NCBI RefSeq assembly: GCF_000153025.1
Contig: NZ_CH672432.1
Location: 563,087-627,086, forward strand
Reading direction: 5' to 3'
DNA from: Marinomonas sp. MED121
Lineage (GTDB): Bacteria; Pseudomonadota; Gammaproteobacteria; Pseudomonadales; Marinomonadaceae
Length of the DNA: 64,000 bases
Both the position numbers and the translations under genes were made by a program. Below are positions 25,600 to 35,611 of the stretch, in pieces. The notes beneath the pieces were generated by a model, which worked only from the letters and a program-made list of their open reading frames with translations, did not search any database and had not been told where the DNA came from. Position 1 is the stretch's first letter. The number at the start of each line of letters is the position of its first letter.

Positions 25600-26058
25600 A
25601 TGACCACACAGAAAAAGAGCTTCTCAATTAGCGAACTTGCCGCTGAGTTTGGTGTAACCACCCGCAGCATTCGTTTTTATGAAGATCAAGGTCTCATGAA
25701 ACCTGAACGTAAAGGACAAACTCGCATTTATTACAGCCACGACAAGGTAAGGCTAAAACTGATTTTGCGCGGCAAACGTCTTGGCTTTTCCCTAGCCGAA
25801 TCCCGTGAACTATTCGATTTATGGGATGAAACCCCAAGCGGCAGCGAAAGACAGCTCAATAAGATGTTAGAAACATTAAGTGCAAAACAGGCTCAGCTTG
25901 AGCAACAAATGCAAGATATACAGATGGCCAAACAAGAATTGGACAATGCTGAAATGCGCTGCCGCTCTGCACTCAAAGAGCTAATGCAAGGTAAAGAAAC
26001 TGGGCAAGGATCAGCACACAATACCGCTGACATGTTGATATCTTCAAAAGAGATTTAA
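25600..26058 (+). CDS. liuR: MerR-family regulator of leucine degradation, LiuR
   Basis: A 152-residue MerR-family repressor. The N-terminal helix-turn-helix (FSISELAAEFGVTTRSIRFY, EDQGLMKPERKGQTRIY) is followed by a coiled coil (about 90-125: LETLSAKQAQLEQQMQDIQM). It lacks the metal-binding cysteines of the CueR/MerR branch, consistent with an acyl-CoA or other organic effector. In relatives LiuR represses liuABCDE and thiolase genes until branched-chain acyl-CoAs appear. It heads the liu operon 47 bp before liuA, and two matching palindromes are just upstream. Confidence 0.88.
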   Translation: MTTQKKSFSISELAAEFGVTTRSIRFYEDQGLMKPERKGQTRIYYSHDKVRLKLILRGKRLGFSLAESRELFDLWDETPSGSERQLNKMLETLSAKQAQLEQQMQDIQMAKQELDNAEMRCRSALKELMQGKETGQGSAHNTADMLISSKEI

Positions 26059-26105
26059 ACAAATTAGGCCTAAAAACAAGAATCACCCTACAAAGGTAAA
26101 CTGAC

Positions 26106-27272
26106 ATGATCTCTCAATACTCTGAACTGAATTTTGGACTTGGCGAAACCCTAGATATGTTACGCCAACAAGTGAATGCCTTTGCGGCAGCACAAATTGC
26201 ACCTCGTGCTGAGCAAATTGACCAAGATAACCTCTTCCCCAATGATCTTTGGAAAAAGTTTGGTGAAATGGGCCTATTAGGTATCACAGTCAGTGAAGAA
26301 TTTGGGGGAGCAGAAATGGGCTACCTTGCCCATGTGATTGCGATGGAAGAAATCAGCCGCGCATCGGCTTCTGTTGGCTTATCTTATGGCGCTCATTCAA
26401 ACCTGTGTGTTAATCAGATTTATCGTAATGGTACCCAAAAACAAAAAGAAACTTACCTTCCTAAATTAGTTTCTGGTGAGCACATAGGCGCGCTAGCCAT
26501 GTCTGAACCAAACGCAGGCTCTGATGTTGTTTCATTAAAATTGCACGCCCGCGATGAAGGCGACCACTATGTTCTTAATGGCAACAAGATGTGGATCACT
26601 AACGGTCCTGATGCCAATGTTTATGTAATTTACGCTAAAACTGACTTACACGCGGGCTCTAAAGGGATTACCGCTTTCATTGTTGAACGAGATAGCGAAG
26701 GTTTCACTCAAGCTCAAAAGCTCGACAAGCTAGGTATGCGCGGTTCAAACACCTGTGAATTGGTTTTCCAAGATTGCAAAGTACCAAAAGAGAATATCTT
26801 AGGTGAGCTAAACGGTGGTGTTAAAGTACTAATGGGTGGCCTTGATTACGAGCGCCTTGTATTAGCAGGTGGGCCACTTGGCATAATGCAAGCGGCAATG
26901 GATGTGGCTGTACCTTATATCCGTGATCGTCAGCAATTTGGTAAAGCCATTGGCGAATTCGAGCTAGTACAGGGCAAAATTGCTGACATGTACACTCGCA
27001 TGAATGCCGCTAAATCTTATGTTTACATGGTTGCCATGTCAGCAGACAGAGGCGAGACGACCCGTAAAGATGCCGCTGGCGTCATCCTTTATGCCGCTGA
27101 AATGGCAACCCAAATAGCATTAGACGCAATTCAACTACTTGGCGGCAATGGCTATATCAACGAATACCCTACTGGCCGTTTATTGCGTGATGCCAAGCTT
27201 TATGAAATTGGTGCAGGCACCTCAGAAATTCGCCGCATGCTCATTGGCCGCGAACTTTTCATGAACAAATAA
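26106..27272 (+). CDS. liuA: Isovaleryl-CoA dehydrogenase
   Basis: A 388-residue FAD-dependent acyl-CoA dehydrogenase that turns isovaleryl-CoA into 3-methylcrotonyl-CoA and passes electrons to ETF. Signatures include [14 protein letters not shown] and MWITNGPDA around the flavin, and [32 protein letters not shown]... near the C-terminus. Glu in the segment [13 protein letters not shown] (about residue 247) is at the catalytic-base position typical of isovaleryl-CoA enzymes. It is the first enzyme gene of the liu operon, followed 112 bp later by liuB. Confidence 0.92.
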   Translation: MISQYSELNFGLGETLDMLRQQVNAFAAAQIAPRAEQIDQDNLFPNDLWKKFGEMGLLGITVSEEFGGAEMGYLAHVIAMEEISRASASVGLSYGAHSNLCVNQIYRNGTQKQKETYLPKLVSGEHIGALAMSEPNAGSDVVSLKLHARDEGDHYVLNGNKMWITNGPDANVYVIYAKTDLHAGSKGITAFIVERDSEGFTQAQKLDKLGMRGSNTCELVFQDCKVPKENILGELNGGVKVLMGGLDYERLVLAGGPLGIMQAAMDVAVPYIRDRQQFGKAIGEFELVQGKIADMYTRMNAAKSYVYMVAMSADRGETTRKDAAGVILYAAEMATQIALDAIQLLGGNGYINEYPTGRLLRDAKLYEIGAGTSEIRRMLIGRELFMNK

Positions 27273-27384
27273 CTTAGACCTATCATTCATTCCTATTACT
27301 CACTCTCATTAGTTCAGGCTCTTTATTTAAGGGCCTGCTTATTTAAAAAAGAGTTGATAGGACAAAAAGATTAAGGAGAGCTAT

Positions 27385-28992
27385 ATGCCGATATTGCAGT
27401 CTAAAGTTAACCCTCGTTCTGAAGAATTTTTAGCCAAAGCCGATGCAATGGAAACCGCGGTATTAGATTTAAAATCTAAAATCGAACATATTTATCAAGG
27501 TGGTGGTAAGTCTTATCAAGAACGCCACCTTGCAAGAGGTAAGTTACTAGTACGTCAACGTATCGATACGCTTATCGATGAAGACAGCGCTTTTCTAGAG
27601 CTAGGCCAATTAGCCGCTTATGGGGTTTATGAAGACGATATTCCAGCAGCAGGTGTTGTTGCAGGTGTCGGCCAAGTATCAGGCATCGAATGCATGATCA
27701 TCGCCAATGATGCCACTGTAAAAGGCGGCACCTACTTCCCGCTTACGGTAAAAAAACACTTAAGAGCACAAGAGATTGCTGAGCAGAACCACCTACCTTG
27801 TATTTACTTAGTCGACTCAGGGGGTGCTAACCTTCCTCAACAAGACGAGGTTTTCCCAGATCGTGACCACTTTGGTCGTATCTTCTACAACCAAGCGCGC
27901 ATGTCTGCCAAAGGCATTGCACAGATTGCGGTGGTAATGGGTCTTTGTACTGCTGGCGGTGCTTATGTTCCTGCCATGGCAGACGAATCCATTATTGTAC
28001 GTAACCAAGGCACCATCTTTTTAGCGGGCCCGCCTCTGGTGAAAGCGGCAACAGGCGAAGAAGTCAGCGCAGAAGATTTAGGTGGCGCGGATGTGCATTG
28101 TCGTACTTCTGGTGTCGCTGATCATTATGCTGAAAATGACGAACACGCTCTACAAATTGCACGTCGTTGTATTTCTCATCTTAATCACAAAAAACAACCT
28201 CATTTAGATGTACGTGAACCACAAGCACCTAAATACGATGCCAAAGAAATCTACGGCATTGTTGGTACTGATCTGCGTAAGCCATTTGATGTAAGAGATG
28301 TGATTGCGCGCACGGTTGATAACTCAGAATTTGATGAGTTTAAACAACTTTATGGCACCACCTTAGTGACAGGCTTTGCTCATATTCATGGTTATCCTGT
28401 AGGTATCATTGCAAACAATGGCATTCTTTTTTCAGACTCAGCGCAAAAAGGCGCTCACTTTATTGAGCTTTGCTGTCAGCGCAATATTCCTTTGGTGTTT
28501 TTGCAAAATATCACCGGCTTTATGGTGGGTCAGAAATACGAAGCAGAAGGCATCGCTAAACACGGGGCAAAAATGGTCATGGCAGTTGCCTGTGCCAATG
28601 TCCCTAAAATCACCATCTTAATCGGTGGTAGCTTTGGCGCAGGAAACTATGGCATGTGTGGCCGTGCTTATAACCCAGACTTTTTATGGATGTGGCCTAA
28701 CGCCAGAATTTCCGTCATGGGCGGCGAACAAGCAGCAGGTGTGATGGCAACCGTGACCAAAGACAAACTTACCCGTTCAGGTAAAAGCTGGAGTGAAGAG
28801 GAAGAAGCGCAATTCAAGCAGCCAATCATTGATACTTACGAGCATCAAGGACATCCCTACTATGCCAGCGCTCGCCTTTGGGATGATGGGGTGATTGATC
28901 CAGCGCAAACACGTGATGTGATTGCCCTAAGTTTATCTGCCACCTTGAATCGACCAAAAGAAGAGACAAAATTCGGTGTCTTCAGAATGTAA
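27385..28992 (+). CDS. liuB: Methylcrotonyl-CoA carboxylase, carboxyltransferase (beta) subunit
   Basis: A 535-residue carboxyltransferase subunit that moves CO2 from carboxybiotin on LiuD to 3-methylcrotonyl-CoA, giving 3-methylglutaconyl-CoA. The two crotonase-like halves are visible: [19 protein letters not shown] and [13 protein letters not shown] in the N-half, [19 protein letters not shown] and [17 protein letters not shown] in the C-half. The length is standard. AAGGAG lies just before the ATG. It acts in a complex with LiuD, encoded further down the operon. Confidence 0.93.
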   Translation: MPILQSKVNPRSEEFLAKADAMETAVLDLKSKIEHIYQGGGKSYQERHLARGKLLVRQRIDTLIDEDSAFLELGQLAAYGVYEDDIPAAGVVAGVGQVSGIECMIIANDATVKGGTYFPLTVKKHLRAQEIAEQNHLPCIYLVDSGGANLPQQDEVFPDRDHFGRIFYNQARMSAKGIAQIAVVMGLCTAGGAYVPAMADESIIVRNQGTIFLAGPPLVKAATGEEVSAEDLGGADVHCRTSGVADHYAENDEHALQIARRCISHLNHKKQPHLDVREPQAPKYDAKEIYGIVGTDLRKPFDVRDVIARTVDNSEFDEFKQLYGTTLVTGFAHIHGYPVGIIANNGILFSDSAQKGAHFIELCCQRNIPLVFLQNITGFMVGQKYEAEGIAKHGAKMVMAVACANVPKITILIGGSFGAGNYGMCGRAYNPDFLWMWPNARISVMGGEQAAGVMATVTKDKLTRSGKSWSEEEEAQFKQPIIDTYEHQGHPYYASARLWDDGVIDPAQTRDVIALSLSATLNRPKEETKFGVFRM

Positions 28993-28994
28993 GG

Positions 28995-29060
28995 GGTTGG
29001 GCCACCCAGTTTAGCCCATTTGGCCCAACCAAGGCTTTACCGACATATTTGAGTAAAGCC
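28995..29060 (+). other. Tandem hairpins in the liuB-liuC gap
   Basis: GGTTGGGCCA (28995-29004) pairs perfectly with TGGCCCAACC (29021-29030), and GGCTTTAC (29033-29040) with GTAAAGCC (29053-29060). Neither is followed by a T-run. In mRNA they could be processing or stability elements setting the ratio of operon products. Confidence 0.55.
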
Positions 29061-29093
29061 ATCCCTATTAAGTGATCATGAGAGAGCAATGTC

Positions 29094-29990
29094 ATGAACA
29101 ATATACCCACACAAAGCAGTCTTTTTGATAACACAGAAGAAAAAACCTCTTCTGCACACAGCGATTTAGAGGCAAAAGTAATCTTGCATTACCCTCACCC
29201 TGGCGTCGGGGAGTTAATCTTAAATTATGCTGAGAAATACAATGCATTTGATGATCAAATCATAGGTTTGATGTTAGAAAAACTGGCGCAAGCGGAGCAA
29301 AACCCTGAGCTAGATATGCTCATTCTGCGCTCAAAAGGCAAACACTTTTCCTCAGGTGCCGATTTAAATTGGATGAAGCGAATGGCAAGCAACTCCCATC
29401 AAGAAAACCTTGATGATGCCAATCAACTTGCCCGTTTAATGCAAACACTTAACGACTTTAGCAAGCCCACTCTCGCCCTTGTACAAGGCGCCGCGTTTGG
29501 TGGTGCCGTCGGGCTCGCTGCCTGTTGCGATATTGTGATTGCGACACAAAAGACACGCTTTTGTTTAAGTGAAGTCAAAATAGGTTTAGTACCTGCGGTC
29601 ATTAGCCCTTATGTTGTGCGTGCTATCGGAGAGCGTCAAGCCAGACGATACTTCTTAACGGCAGAAATTATTAGTGCGACCCAAGCCTTAAACTTTGGCT
29701 TGGTACATGAATTGGTGGAGGATGATAGTCAACTCGACATTGCCGCCAAGCTCTTTATTCAGCAGTTAAATCAAAACAGCCCTCAAGCCATGTCCGTGGC
29801 AAAAGCACTTATTGCCGGTGTTGCCAACAAACCTATTGATGACAAGCTGATTGATTATACCAGCCATTGCATTGCTGATATTCGTATTAGTAACGAAGGC
29901 CAAGAAGGCCTAGATGCCTTCCTCAACAAGCGTCAGGCCAGCTGGATCAAGCCTGTTCAAGATAACGACAAGGAGCAAAAAGATGTTTAA
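29094..29990 (+). CDS. liuC: Methylglutaconyl-CoA hydratase (enoyl-CoA hydratase family)
   Basis: A 298-residue crotonase-family enzyme that hydrates 3-methylglutaconyl-CoA to HMG-CoA. The oxyanion-hole segment LRSKGKHFSSGADLNWMKRM and GAAFGGAVGLAACCDIVIA are clear. An extra N-terminal stretch of about 30 polar residues (TQSSLFDNTEEKTSS) is not part of the fold and is unusual; a later start is not supported by a better ribosome site. Its end overlaps liuD by 8 bp, so these two are probably translated together. Confidence 0.9.
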   Translation: MNNIPTQSSLFDNTEEKTSSAHSDLEAKVILHYPHPGVGELILNYAEKYNAFDDQIIGLMLEKLAQAEQNPELDMLILRSKGKHFSSGADLNWMKRMASNSHQENLDDANQLARLMQTLNDFSKPTLALVQGAAFGGAVGLAACCDIVIATQKTRFCLSEVKIGLVPAVISPYVVRAIGERQARRYFLTAEIISATQALNFGLVHELVEDDSQLDIAAKLFIQQLNQNSPQAMSVAKALIAGVANKPIDDKLIDYTSHCIADIRISNEGQEGLDAFLNKRQASWIKPVQDNDKEQKDV

Positions 29991-31986
29991 TAAAATACTA
30001 ATCGCTAACCGTGGCGAAATTGCCTGTCGAATTATCGAAACCGCTCACAAAATGGGCGTTCGCTGTGTTGCTGTTTATTCAGAAGCCGATGTAAACGCGC
30101 GCCATGTAGCTATGGCGGATGAAGCCTTTTTACTCGGGCCAGCACCAAGTAATCAAAGCTATTTGCGTCATGAAAAGATCATCGAGATTGCGCTTACAAG
30201 TGGCGCCCAAGCCATTCACCCAGGCTATGGCTTTTTATCTGAAAATACTGATTTTGCTAAGGCCTGTGCGGATAATGGCTTGACCTTTATTGGGCCACCA
30301 GCCAATGCCATTGCGGCGATGGGGTCTAAATCTGCCGCTAAAGCCATTATGGAAAAAGCCCAGGTGCCTTTAGTGCCTGGCTATCACGGTGATGATCAAA
30401 ACCCAGAGCTATTAAAAGAAGAAGCGATACGTTGCGGCTTCCCTGTCTTACTCAAAGCAATCGCAGGTGGCGGTGGTAAAGGCATGCGAGTGGTAAACGA
30501 GCTGGCTGAATTTGATGAGGCCCTAGCAGCTGCTCAACGAGAGTCTAGCAATGCCTTTGGTAACCCAGACATGCTAATAGAGCGCTACCTAACCCAACCT
30601 CGCCACGTAGAAATCCAAGTCTTTTGTGATTCACATGGTAATGGTGTTTATTTAGCGGAACGAGATTGCTCAGTACAAAGGCGTCACCAAAAAGTGATTG
30701 AAGAAGCCCCTGCTCCAGGCCTTAGCGATGCCACACGCAAAGCCATGGGTGAAGCAGCAGTAAAAGCGGCTCAGGCTATTGATTATGTGGGCGCAGGTAC
30801 AGTTGAGTTTCTTTATGATGTGGATACTTCCTTTTTCTTCATGGAGATGAATACCCGTTTGCAAGTTGAGCACCCAGTGACGGAAATGATCACAGGACAA
30901 GACTTGGTCGAATGGCAGTTACGCATCGCCAATGGTGAGCCTCTCCCTTTAAGCCAAGATCAAATCCAAATCACAGGCCATGCCCTTGAAGCCCGTATTT
31001 ATGCAGAAGACCCTGATAATGATTTTTTACCTGCAACAGGCAAGCTGCATTATTTAAAAACACCTGCCACCAGCTCACATGTCAGAGTGGATACAGGTGT
31101 GCTCGAAGGCGATGAAGTCAGCATTCATTACGACCCTATGATCGCCAAGCTAATCGTTTGGGATCAGGACAGAAGCAAGGCGATCAATCGCATGGTGCAG
31201 GCGCTAGAGCAATATCGCATTAGCGGTGTCACCAGTAACATTCGCTTTTTGCATGCCCTAGTCGATGCAAAACCTTTTCGAGATGCAAAGCTTGATACAG
31301 GTTTTATCGAAAAACACGAAAATCTTTTATTTAATACAAGCGGCCTTGAACTAGATAAAGCCCTTGTTCTGGCTGCTGGCTTTTATCTACAACAAGCCAA
31401 AGTGATCAAGAAGAGCAATCAAGATAAGCACTCACCTTTTAGCCAATTTAAAAACTGGCGCATGAATAAGCCATACCAAAAGCCGCTTATTCTGGTGGTG
31501 GACGACATCAAACATACGTTAGAAATTCAACATTTTGATGAGTATGATGCAGTCCGAGTTGATGGTCGCTCATATAAACTGCAATCACACCTTAGTCATG
31601 ACAAGCTAGATGCCATTATTGATGGCCACTGCTTAAGTGTTCGCGGAGCATTAAAAGAAGGCGTGTTAGATCTTTTCTATCAAGGTGAGAAGTTTAACTG
31701 TCATCAGTACAGCGCTGAATTTGAACAAGGCGATCATGGTTCTGATAATAGCTTAAGTGCGCCAATGAATGGCTCTATGGTGAGCGTAATGGTTTCTCAA
31801 GGGGATAAGGTTAGCGAAGGCCAAACCCTAGTAATTATGGAAGCCATGAAGATGGAACACGCTATTAAAGCGCCCCATGATGGCATTATTGATGCGATTT
31901 ATTTTAATGAAGGCGAACTCGTCAGCGACGGCGCTGAACTGCTTGCTATGAGTGTTATTGAAACATCGCAGGAAAGTGTCTCATGA
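29983..31986 (+). CDS. liuD: Methylcrotonyl-CoA carboxylase, biotin-containing (alpha) subunit
   Basis: A 667-residue acyl-CoA carboxylase subunit. It begins [18 protein letters not shown], the biotin-carboxylase N-terminal domain, followed by the ATP-grasp region ([13 protein letters not shown], then [16 protein letters not shown]) and ends with a biotinyl domain in which EAMKMEH (about residue 627) carries the biotinylated Lys. It makes carboxybiotin from bicarbonate and ATP for LiuB. I start at 29983, where GGAGC lies 6-9 bp upstream, not at the longer frame from 29914, which would run through liuC. Confidence 0.93.
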   Translation: MFNKILIANRGEIACRIIETAHKMGVRCVAVYSEADVNARHVAMADEAFLLGPAPSNQSYLRHEKIIEIALTSGAQAIHPGYGFLSENTDFAKACADNGLTFIGPPANAIAAMGSKSAAKAIMEKAQVPLVPGYHGDDQNPELLKEEAIRCGFPVLLKAIAGGGGKGMRVVNELAEFDEALAAAQRESSNAFGNPDMLIERYLTQPRHVEIQVFCDSHGNGVYLAERDCSVQRRHQKVIEEAPAPGLSDATRKAMGEAAVKAAQAIDYVGAGTVEFLYDVDTSFFFMEMNTRLQVEHPVTEMITGQDLVEWQLRIANGEPLPLSQDQIQITGHALEARIYAEDPDNDFLPATGKLHYLKTPATSSHVRVDTGVLEGDEVSIHYDPMIAKLIVWDQDRSKAINRMVQALEQYRISGVTSNIRFLHALVDAKPFRDAKLDTGFIEKHENLLFNTSGLELDKALVLAAGFYLQQAKVIKKSNQDKHSPFSQFKNWRMNKPYQKPLILVVDDIKHTLEIQHFDEYDAVRVDGRSYKLQSHLSHDKLDAIIDGHCLSVRGALKEGVLDLFYQGEKFNCHQYSAEFEQGDHGSDNSLSAPMNGSMVSVMVSQGDKVSEGQTLVIMEAMKMEHAIKAPHDGIIDAIYFNEGELVSDGAELLAMSVIETSQESVS

Positions 31987-32927
31987 GCTTAGATAAACGT
32001 ACTTTTATCCAATCCCCCCATACTTATCCAAAAAAGGTACGTCTGGTGGAAATGAGCCCTAGGGATGGATTGCAAAACGAAACCGGTGGCTTTGTCCCTA
32101 CTCAAACCAAGATAGAGCTAATTAACCGTTTAAGCGACACTGGCTTGATTCATATTGAAGCCGCCAGTTTTGTCTCCCCTAAATGGGTGCCACAAATGAA
32201 AGATGCCAGTGAGGTGATGGCGGGCATCCAGCGTAAAGACGGCATTACCTACAGTGTACTAACCCCTAATATGCGTGGTTTTGAAGGGGCACTTGCAGCC
32301 AATGCTCAAGAAGTATCGGTATTTAGCGCCGCGTCTGAAAATTTTACCCAAAAGAACATTAATTGCTCGATCGAAGAAAGTCTTGAACGCTTTATTCCTG
32401 TGATTGAAGCGGCTAAGGCCCAAGGCATTCCTGTTCGCGGTTATGTCTCCACTGTGATGGGCTGCCCTTATGAAGGTGAGATAGCACCCGATAAAGTCGC
32501 TAAAGTGGCAAAAGCCCTTTATGAGATGGGCTGTTATGAAATTTCCTTAGGTGACACTATCGGCACAGGCACACCACTCAAAGCCAAGCGCATGTTAGAA
32601 GCGGTAAACAAAGAGGTTCCAATGCACTTACTCGCCGCACATTTTCACGACACCTATGGCCAAGCCATTGGTAATTTGAATGCGGTGTTAGAAGAAGGTC
32701 TCGCAATTATCGACAGTTCGGTGGCAGGTCTTGGCGGTTGTCCTTATGCCAAAGGCGCCTCGGGTAACGTGGCCACAGAAGATGTGCTCTATTTGCTTGA
32801 GGGTCTTGGTATTGAAACCGGTATAAACCTTCAGGCTATGGTGGATACCGGCTTTTGGATTTGTGAGCAGATTAATCGTCACAATGGTTCCAAAGTGGCC
32901 TTAGCGAAAGGCATGAGTCAGGTTTAA
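31983..32927 (+). CDS. liuE: Hydroxymethylglutaryl-CoA lyase
   Basis: A 314-residue TIM-barrel lyase that splits HMG-CoA into acetyl-CoA and acetoacetate, the last step of the leucine route. [12 protein letters not shown] opens the barrel with the metal Asp, HFHDTYGQA supplies metal His residues, and [20 protein letters not shown] is the signature loop with the catalytic Cys. Its ATGA start overlaps the liuD stop, so it is translationally coupled. No acetoacetyl-CoA synthetase or transferase follows, so acetoacetate activation must be encoded elsewhere. Confidence 0.93.
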   Translation: MSLDKRTFIQSPHTYPKKVRLVEMSPRDGLQNETGGFVPTQTKIELINRLSDTGLIHIEAASFVSPKWVPQMKDASEVMAGIQRKDGITYSVLTPNMRGFEGALAANAQEVSVFSAASENFTQKNINCSIEESLERFIPVIEAAKAQGIPVRGYVSTVMGCPYEGEIAPDKVAKVAKALYEMGCYEISLGDTIGTGTPLKAKRMLEAVNKEVPMHLLAAHFHDTYGQAIGNLNAVLEEGLAIIDSSVAGLGGCPYAKGASGNVATEDVLYLLEGLGIETGINLQAMVDTGFWICEQINRHNGSKVALAKGMSQV

Positions 32928-32937
32928 GCCTGACTCA
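32914..32937 (+). terminator. Probable terminator hairpin at the end of the liu operon
   Basis: TGAGTCAGG, TTTAAG, CCTGACTCA form a stem that includes the liuE stop codon in its loop. The tail (TTCTTGCT) is only moderately T-rich, so termination may be partial. Confidence 0.5.
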
Positions 32938-32970
32938 TTCTTGCTACACGCACTGATAACGCTATACCTC

Positions 32971-34212
32971 TTACTTTCCTGAAACTTCTGAAACTTCTGA
33001 AACTTCTGAAACTTCTGAAACCTCTTCAGCGCCTCTATGTCGCTTGCTCGAAAGCTCAAACATAAGCAACATCAAAAAACCGATGAGAATGGCCACAAAG
33101 CTCAATAACAATGCCTCTTTATACCCAAAGTATTGGGCAACAATGCCCATTAAAGAGGCGCCTACCATACTGCCTAATGCCATCATATTGGCATAAAATG
33201 CCGTGGCCTTACCAATCGCATTAGGCGCTTCATTCTGCAACAAGCTAATACCAATGCCAATAAAAATGCCAAAAAACAAACCATTGAAAAGTTGAATTAA
33301 AAGAAACGTTTCAATCGACACCATCAACTGGCATAAAACATAAAAGACCATAGCGACCACAAAACTAAACATCAGCAATCTCACCGAACCAAATCGGTTA
33401 GCCCATTTCGCCGCTATTAACATGATGGGCATTTCACACGCCGCGGTTAGACCGAGCAGTAAGCCTGGATAAGACAAGGGCATATTGAGTTCAACGGTTA
33501 AATAGAGAGGCATTGCCGTTATATAATTAGCGTTAGCCACGTTGCCAAAAAACAAGGTAATGCCTAAATAAATTACGGTTTTAGGTAGTACAGTCACAAC
33601 CCTAGACTGAGCCTTTTGCTGGCTGAGTGCGGCATCGGCTTTGGGCAGCTTTCGCCAAGCATACAAAGCCACCAATAGGGTTAATGTGGTCGCCAGTAAA
33701 AAATTAATTTGAAAGCCTAACTGTTCAACGGACAAGAAAGCCAAAGGCGGCCCGACAATCCAAATTAAAGAAACAGAAGACCTAGTTTGCGCATTCACCT
33801 TAATGGCGTTCAGGCCATATGTATCAGCAAAGTGGCGTATCATGGTAAGAATCATGGGGACCGAGGCTCTAGCAAGCCCCATAAAGATCGTCCCAGCGAG
33901 CAATATTTGCCAAAACTGGGTGAGAAAAGCATAGCTTAACGCGGCCATTGCCATGCCAATCAAAGAAATAATAAACAGCTTTTTACTGTCAACACCCCTA
34001 TCCGCCATGGCACCAAATTTTTGGCTCACCACAATACCAGCTAAAGCATAAGAAACCGTGTAGATGCCGATATAAATAGGCTCAAAGCCCAAACCCTCAA
34101 TGAGAAATAAGCTTAAAATTGGGATGATGAGGGAAAATGATAAGGCGGTGAATCCGTTAATGACAAAAAAATTGCCTGCCTCACTCTTAAAGTAATGATA
34201 AATGCGTTTGAT
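32971..34212 (-). CDS. MFS transporter (sugar-efflux-like), probable ATC start
   Basis: A 12-helix major facilitator resembling the SetA/B sugar-efflux group: FGAMADRGVDSKKLFIISL is the conserved loop after helix 2. The first normal start in frame is a TTG at 34092, but that would delete helix 1. The frame continues upstream without a stop to ATC at 34212 (reading IKRIYHYFKSEAGNF, then helix 1), exactly 8 bp after AAGGAG, with a TAA a few codons before. So either ATC is used as the start or an original ATG was mutated. The C-terminus ends in a VSE repeat coded by a 9-bp tandem repeat. Confidence 0.8.
   Translation of the reverse strand: MKRIYHYFKSEAGNFFVINGFTALSFSLIIPILSLFLIEGLGFEPIYIGIYTVSYALAGIVVSQKFGAMADRGVDSKKLFIISLIGMAMAALSYAFLTQFWQILLAGTIFMGLARASVPMILTMIRHFADTYGLNAIKVNAQTRSSVSLIWIVGPPLAFLSVEQLGFQINFLLATTLTLLVALYAWRKLPKADAALSQQKAQSRVVTVLPKTVIYLGITLFFGNVANANYITAMPLYLTVELNMPLSYPGLLLGLTAACEMPIMLIAAKWANRFGSVRLLMFSFVVAMVFYVLCQLMVSIETFLLIQLFNGLFFGIFIGIGISLLQNEAPNAIGKATAFYANMMALGSMVGASLMGIVAQYFGYKEALLLSFVAILIGFLMLLMFELSSKRHRGAEEVSEVSEVSEVSEVSGK
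32979..33023. repeat. 9-bp tandem repeat (five units)
   Basis: CTGAAACTT is repeated four times exactly and once with a change, inside the end of the MFS gene. It encodes a repeated Val-Ser-Glu tail. Its length in units keeps frame, so copy-number change would only lengthen or shorten the tail. Confidence 0.9.
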
Positions 34213-34269
34213 GTCCCTTTCTCCTTGTTATGACGTCCTGTCAAAAATTTTGTGAAAAAAAAAGTCTAT

Positions 34270-34881
34270 TTAATGCGTTATTTCCGCTTTTATGGCTGCT
34301 TTACGCTTAATAATCGGTGTGACGATAGGATTACCCTCTTGGCTAAAAAAAGCAGAAGGTCGATGAAAGCCCTTGAGTTTCCAACTGAGAACCTTGCCAA
34401 TACTCCTTAAAACGGTTTGGATAGCAGCCCCTTTTAATGCTGCTGGAATTTGCGTTTTAACCCCCTTAGTTTGCACATAAGCACGATTTTGACCGATTTC
34501 ATCAACCCGACTTTTTTCATGTCGCATAAAATTATGCACGACACCGACAAAAGGCATCTTAGGGCCTAAGGTGTTGCCGATGGGCGTATGACAACATTGG
34601 CTATACCAACGATACAAGCCTTTCGCGCTTAAACGCATACAAGCCAATTGCTCAATGCCTTGATCGATAGTTAATTTGGATACAGGCATTTGAAAAATAT
34701 CAGTACCAGAATACTGATCTAAAATGGCGGGATGATTCCCCCGTCCTAAATTCATGAGATAGTGAGCAAAGGCTTGGCAATCGGAACAGCAGCAAGTGAG
34801 ACGATTTCCCTTTTGCGCATTCATATCATGGGCAACACCCTGAACTTTACCGCAATCACAGGCTAACGTTATCTCTGTCAT
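34270..34881 (-). CDS. DUF6151 family zinc-fold protein
   Basis: A 203-residue protein with N-terminal cysteines CDCGK and CCCSDCQAF and a later CCHTPIGNT, recalling the GFA/CENP-V zinc fold, and matching the DUF6151 type. The function is unknown. It is transcribed in the same direction as the MFS gene, which starts 58 bp after its stop, so the two could be co-transcribed. ATG at 34881 is preceded by AGAGGTAATATAA. Confidence 0.75.
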   Translation of the reverse strand: MTEITLACDCGKVQGVAHDMNAQKGNRLTCCCSDCQAFAHYLMNLGRGNHPAILDQYSGTDIFQMPVSKLTIDQGIEQLACMRLSAKGLYRWYSQCCHTPIGNTLGPKMPFVGVVHNFMRHEKSRVDEIGQNRAYVQTKGVKTQIPAALKGAAIQTVLRSIGKVLSWKLKGFHRPSAFFSQEGNPIVTPIIKRKAAIKAEITH

Positions 34882-34941
34882 TTATATTACCTCTAACATG
34901 ATAAAAAAGGGTTAAAAAGAAAAGAGTCAAATCAACTCAAT

Positions 34942-35448
34942 TTATGGCTTAACAAGATGCATCAAAAGCTCATCATAAGAGACACCCGCGACCCGGATGG
35001 CATCTTTCTCTAACCCATATTCTTTAAAACCAAATGTTTTATAAAGTGCAATTGCTTGGGTATTATTCGCCGTCACAGTGAGCTGCAAACTGGATATACC
35101 TTTTAAGGCCTCAAACTCCTTGATGACAGCTTTCATCAGCCCAGACCCTATCCCAAACCTTCTCGCATTAGGTAAGACATAAATCCCCCAAAGATAAGAT
35201 TTATGCTGAGTCTTAAGTTTATGTCCTTGACTAAAGCCTGCGATAGCAACCAACTCATTTCTTTCTACGAAGGCCCCCAAACAAAAGGAAGCATCAGTCG
35301 ATTCTAAACGCTCTCGCCATAAAGCCTCATCAAAACGAGACTCTTCTAATACACTAGACTCGAAGGCCTGAGGCACTTCATCAAGACTTTTAAGACGTAT
35401 ATTTTTATACAGCTGCCAATCTTCTGGCGTGAGTTTTCGAAATAACAC
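34942..35448 (-). CDS. GNAT-family N-acetyltransferase
   Basis: A 168-residue GNAT acetyltransferase with the complete fold: FRKLTPEDWQLYKNIRLKSL at the N-terminus, the acetyl-CoA loop LWGIYVLPNARRFGIGSGLM and the C-terminal LQLTVTANNTQAIALYKTFGF, FKEYGLEKDA. It belongs to the RimI-like or small-molecule branch; the acceptor is not predictable. It is followed by the DUF6151 gene 60 bp downstream on the same strand and may form a small operon with it. Confidence 0.85.
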   Translation of the reverse strand: MLFRKLTPEDWQLYKNIRLKSLDEVPQAFESSVLEESRFDEALWRERLESTDASFCLGAFVERNELVAIAGFSQGHKLKTQHKSYLWGIYVLPNARRFGIGSGLMKAVIKEFEALKGISSLQLTVTANNTQAIALYKTFGFKEYGLEKDAIRVAGVSYDELLMHLVKP

Positions 35449-35611
35449 AAGTGCGCCCCACTCTTTGTGAATTCATAGGCATACTTTAAGGCATATGAGG
35501 TGAACTTAATAGATGTTGAGATAAGATCTCATTTAGAATGCAGGTTTAACAAGAGGCCCAATAACACGAAAGCCATTGAGCCACTGATTTAAACCTTGGG
35601 TTTAAAGCGGT

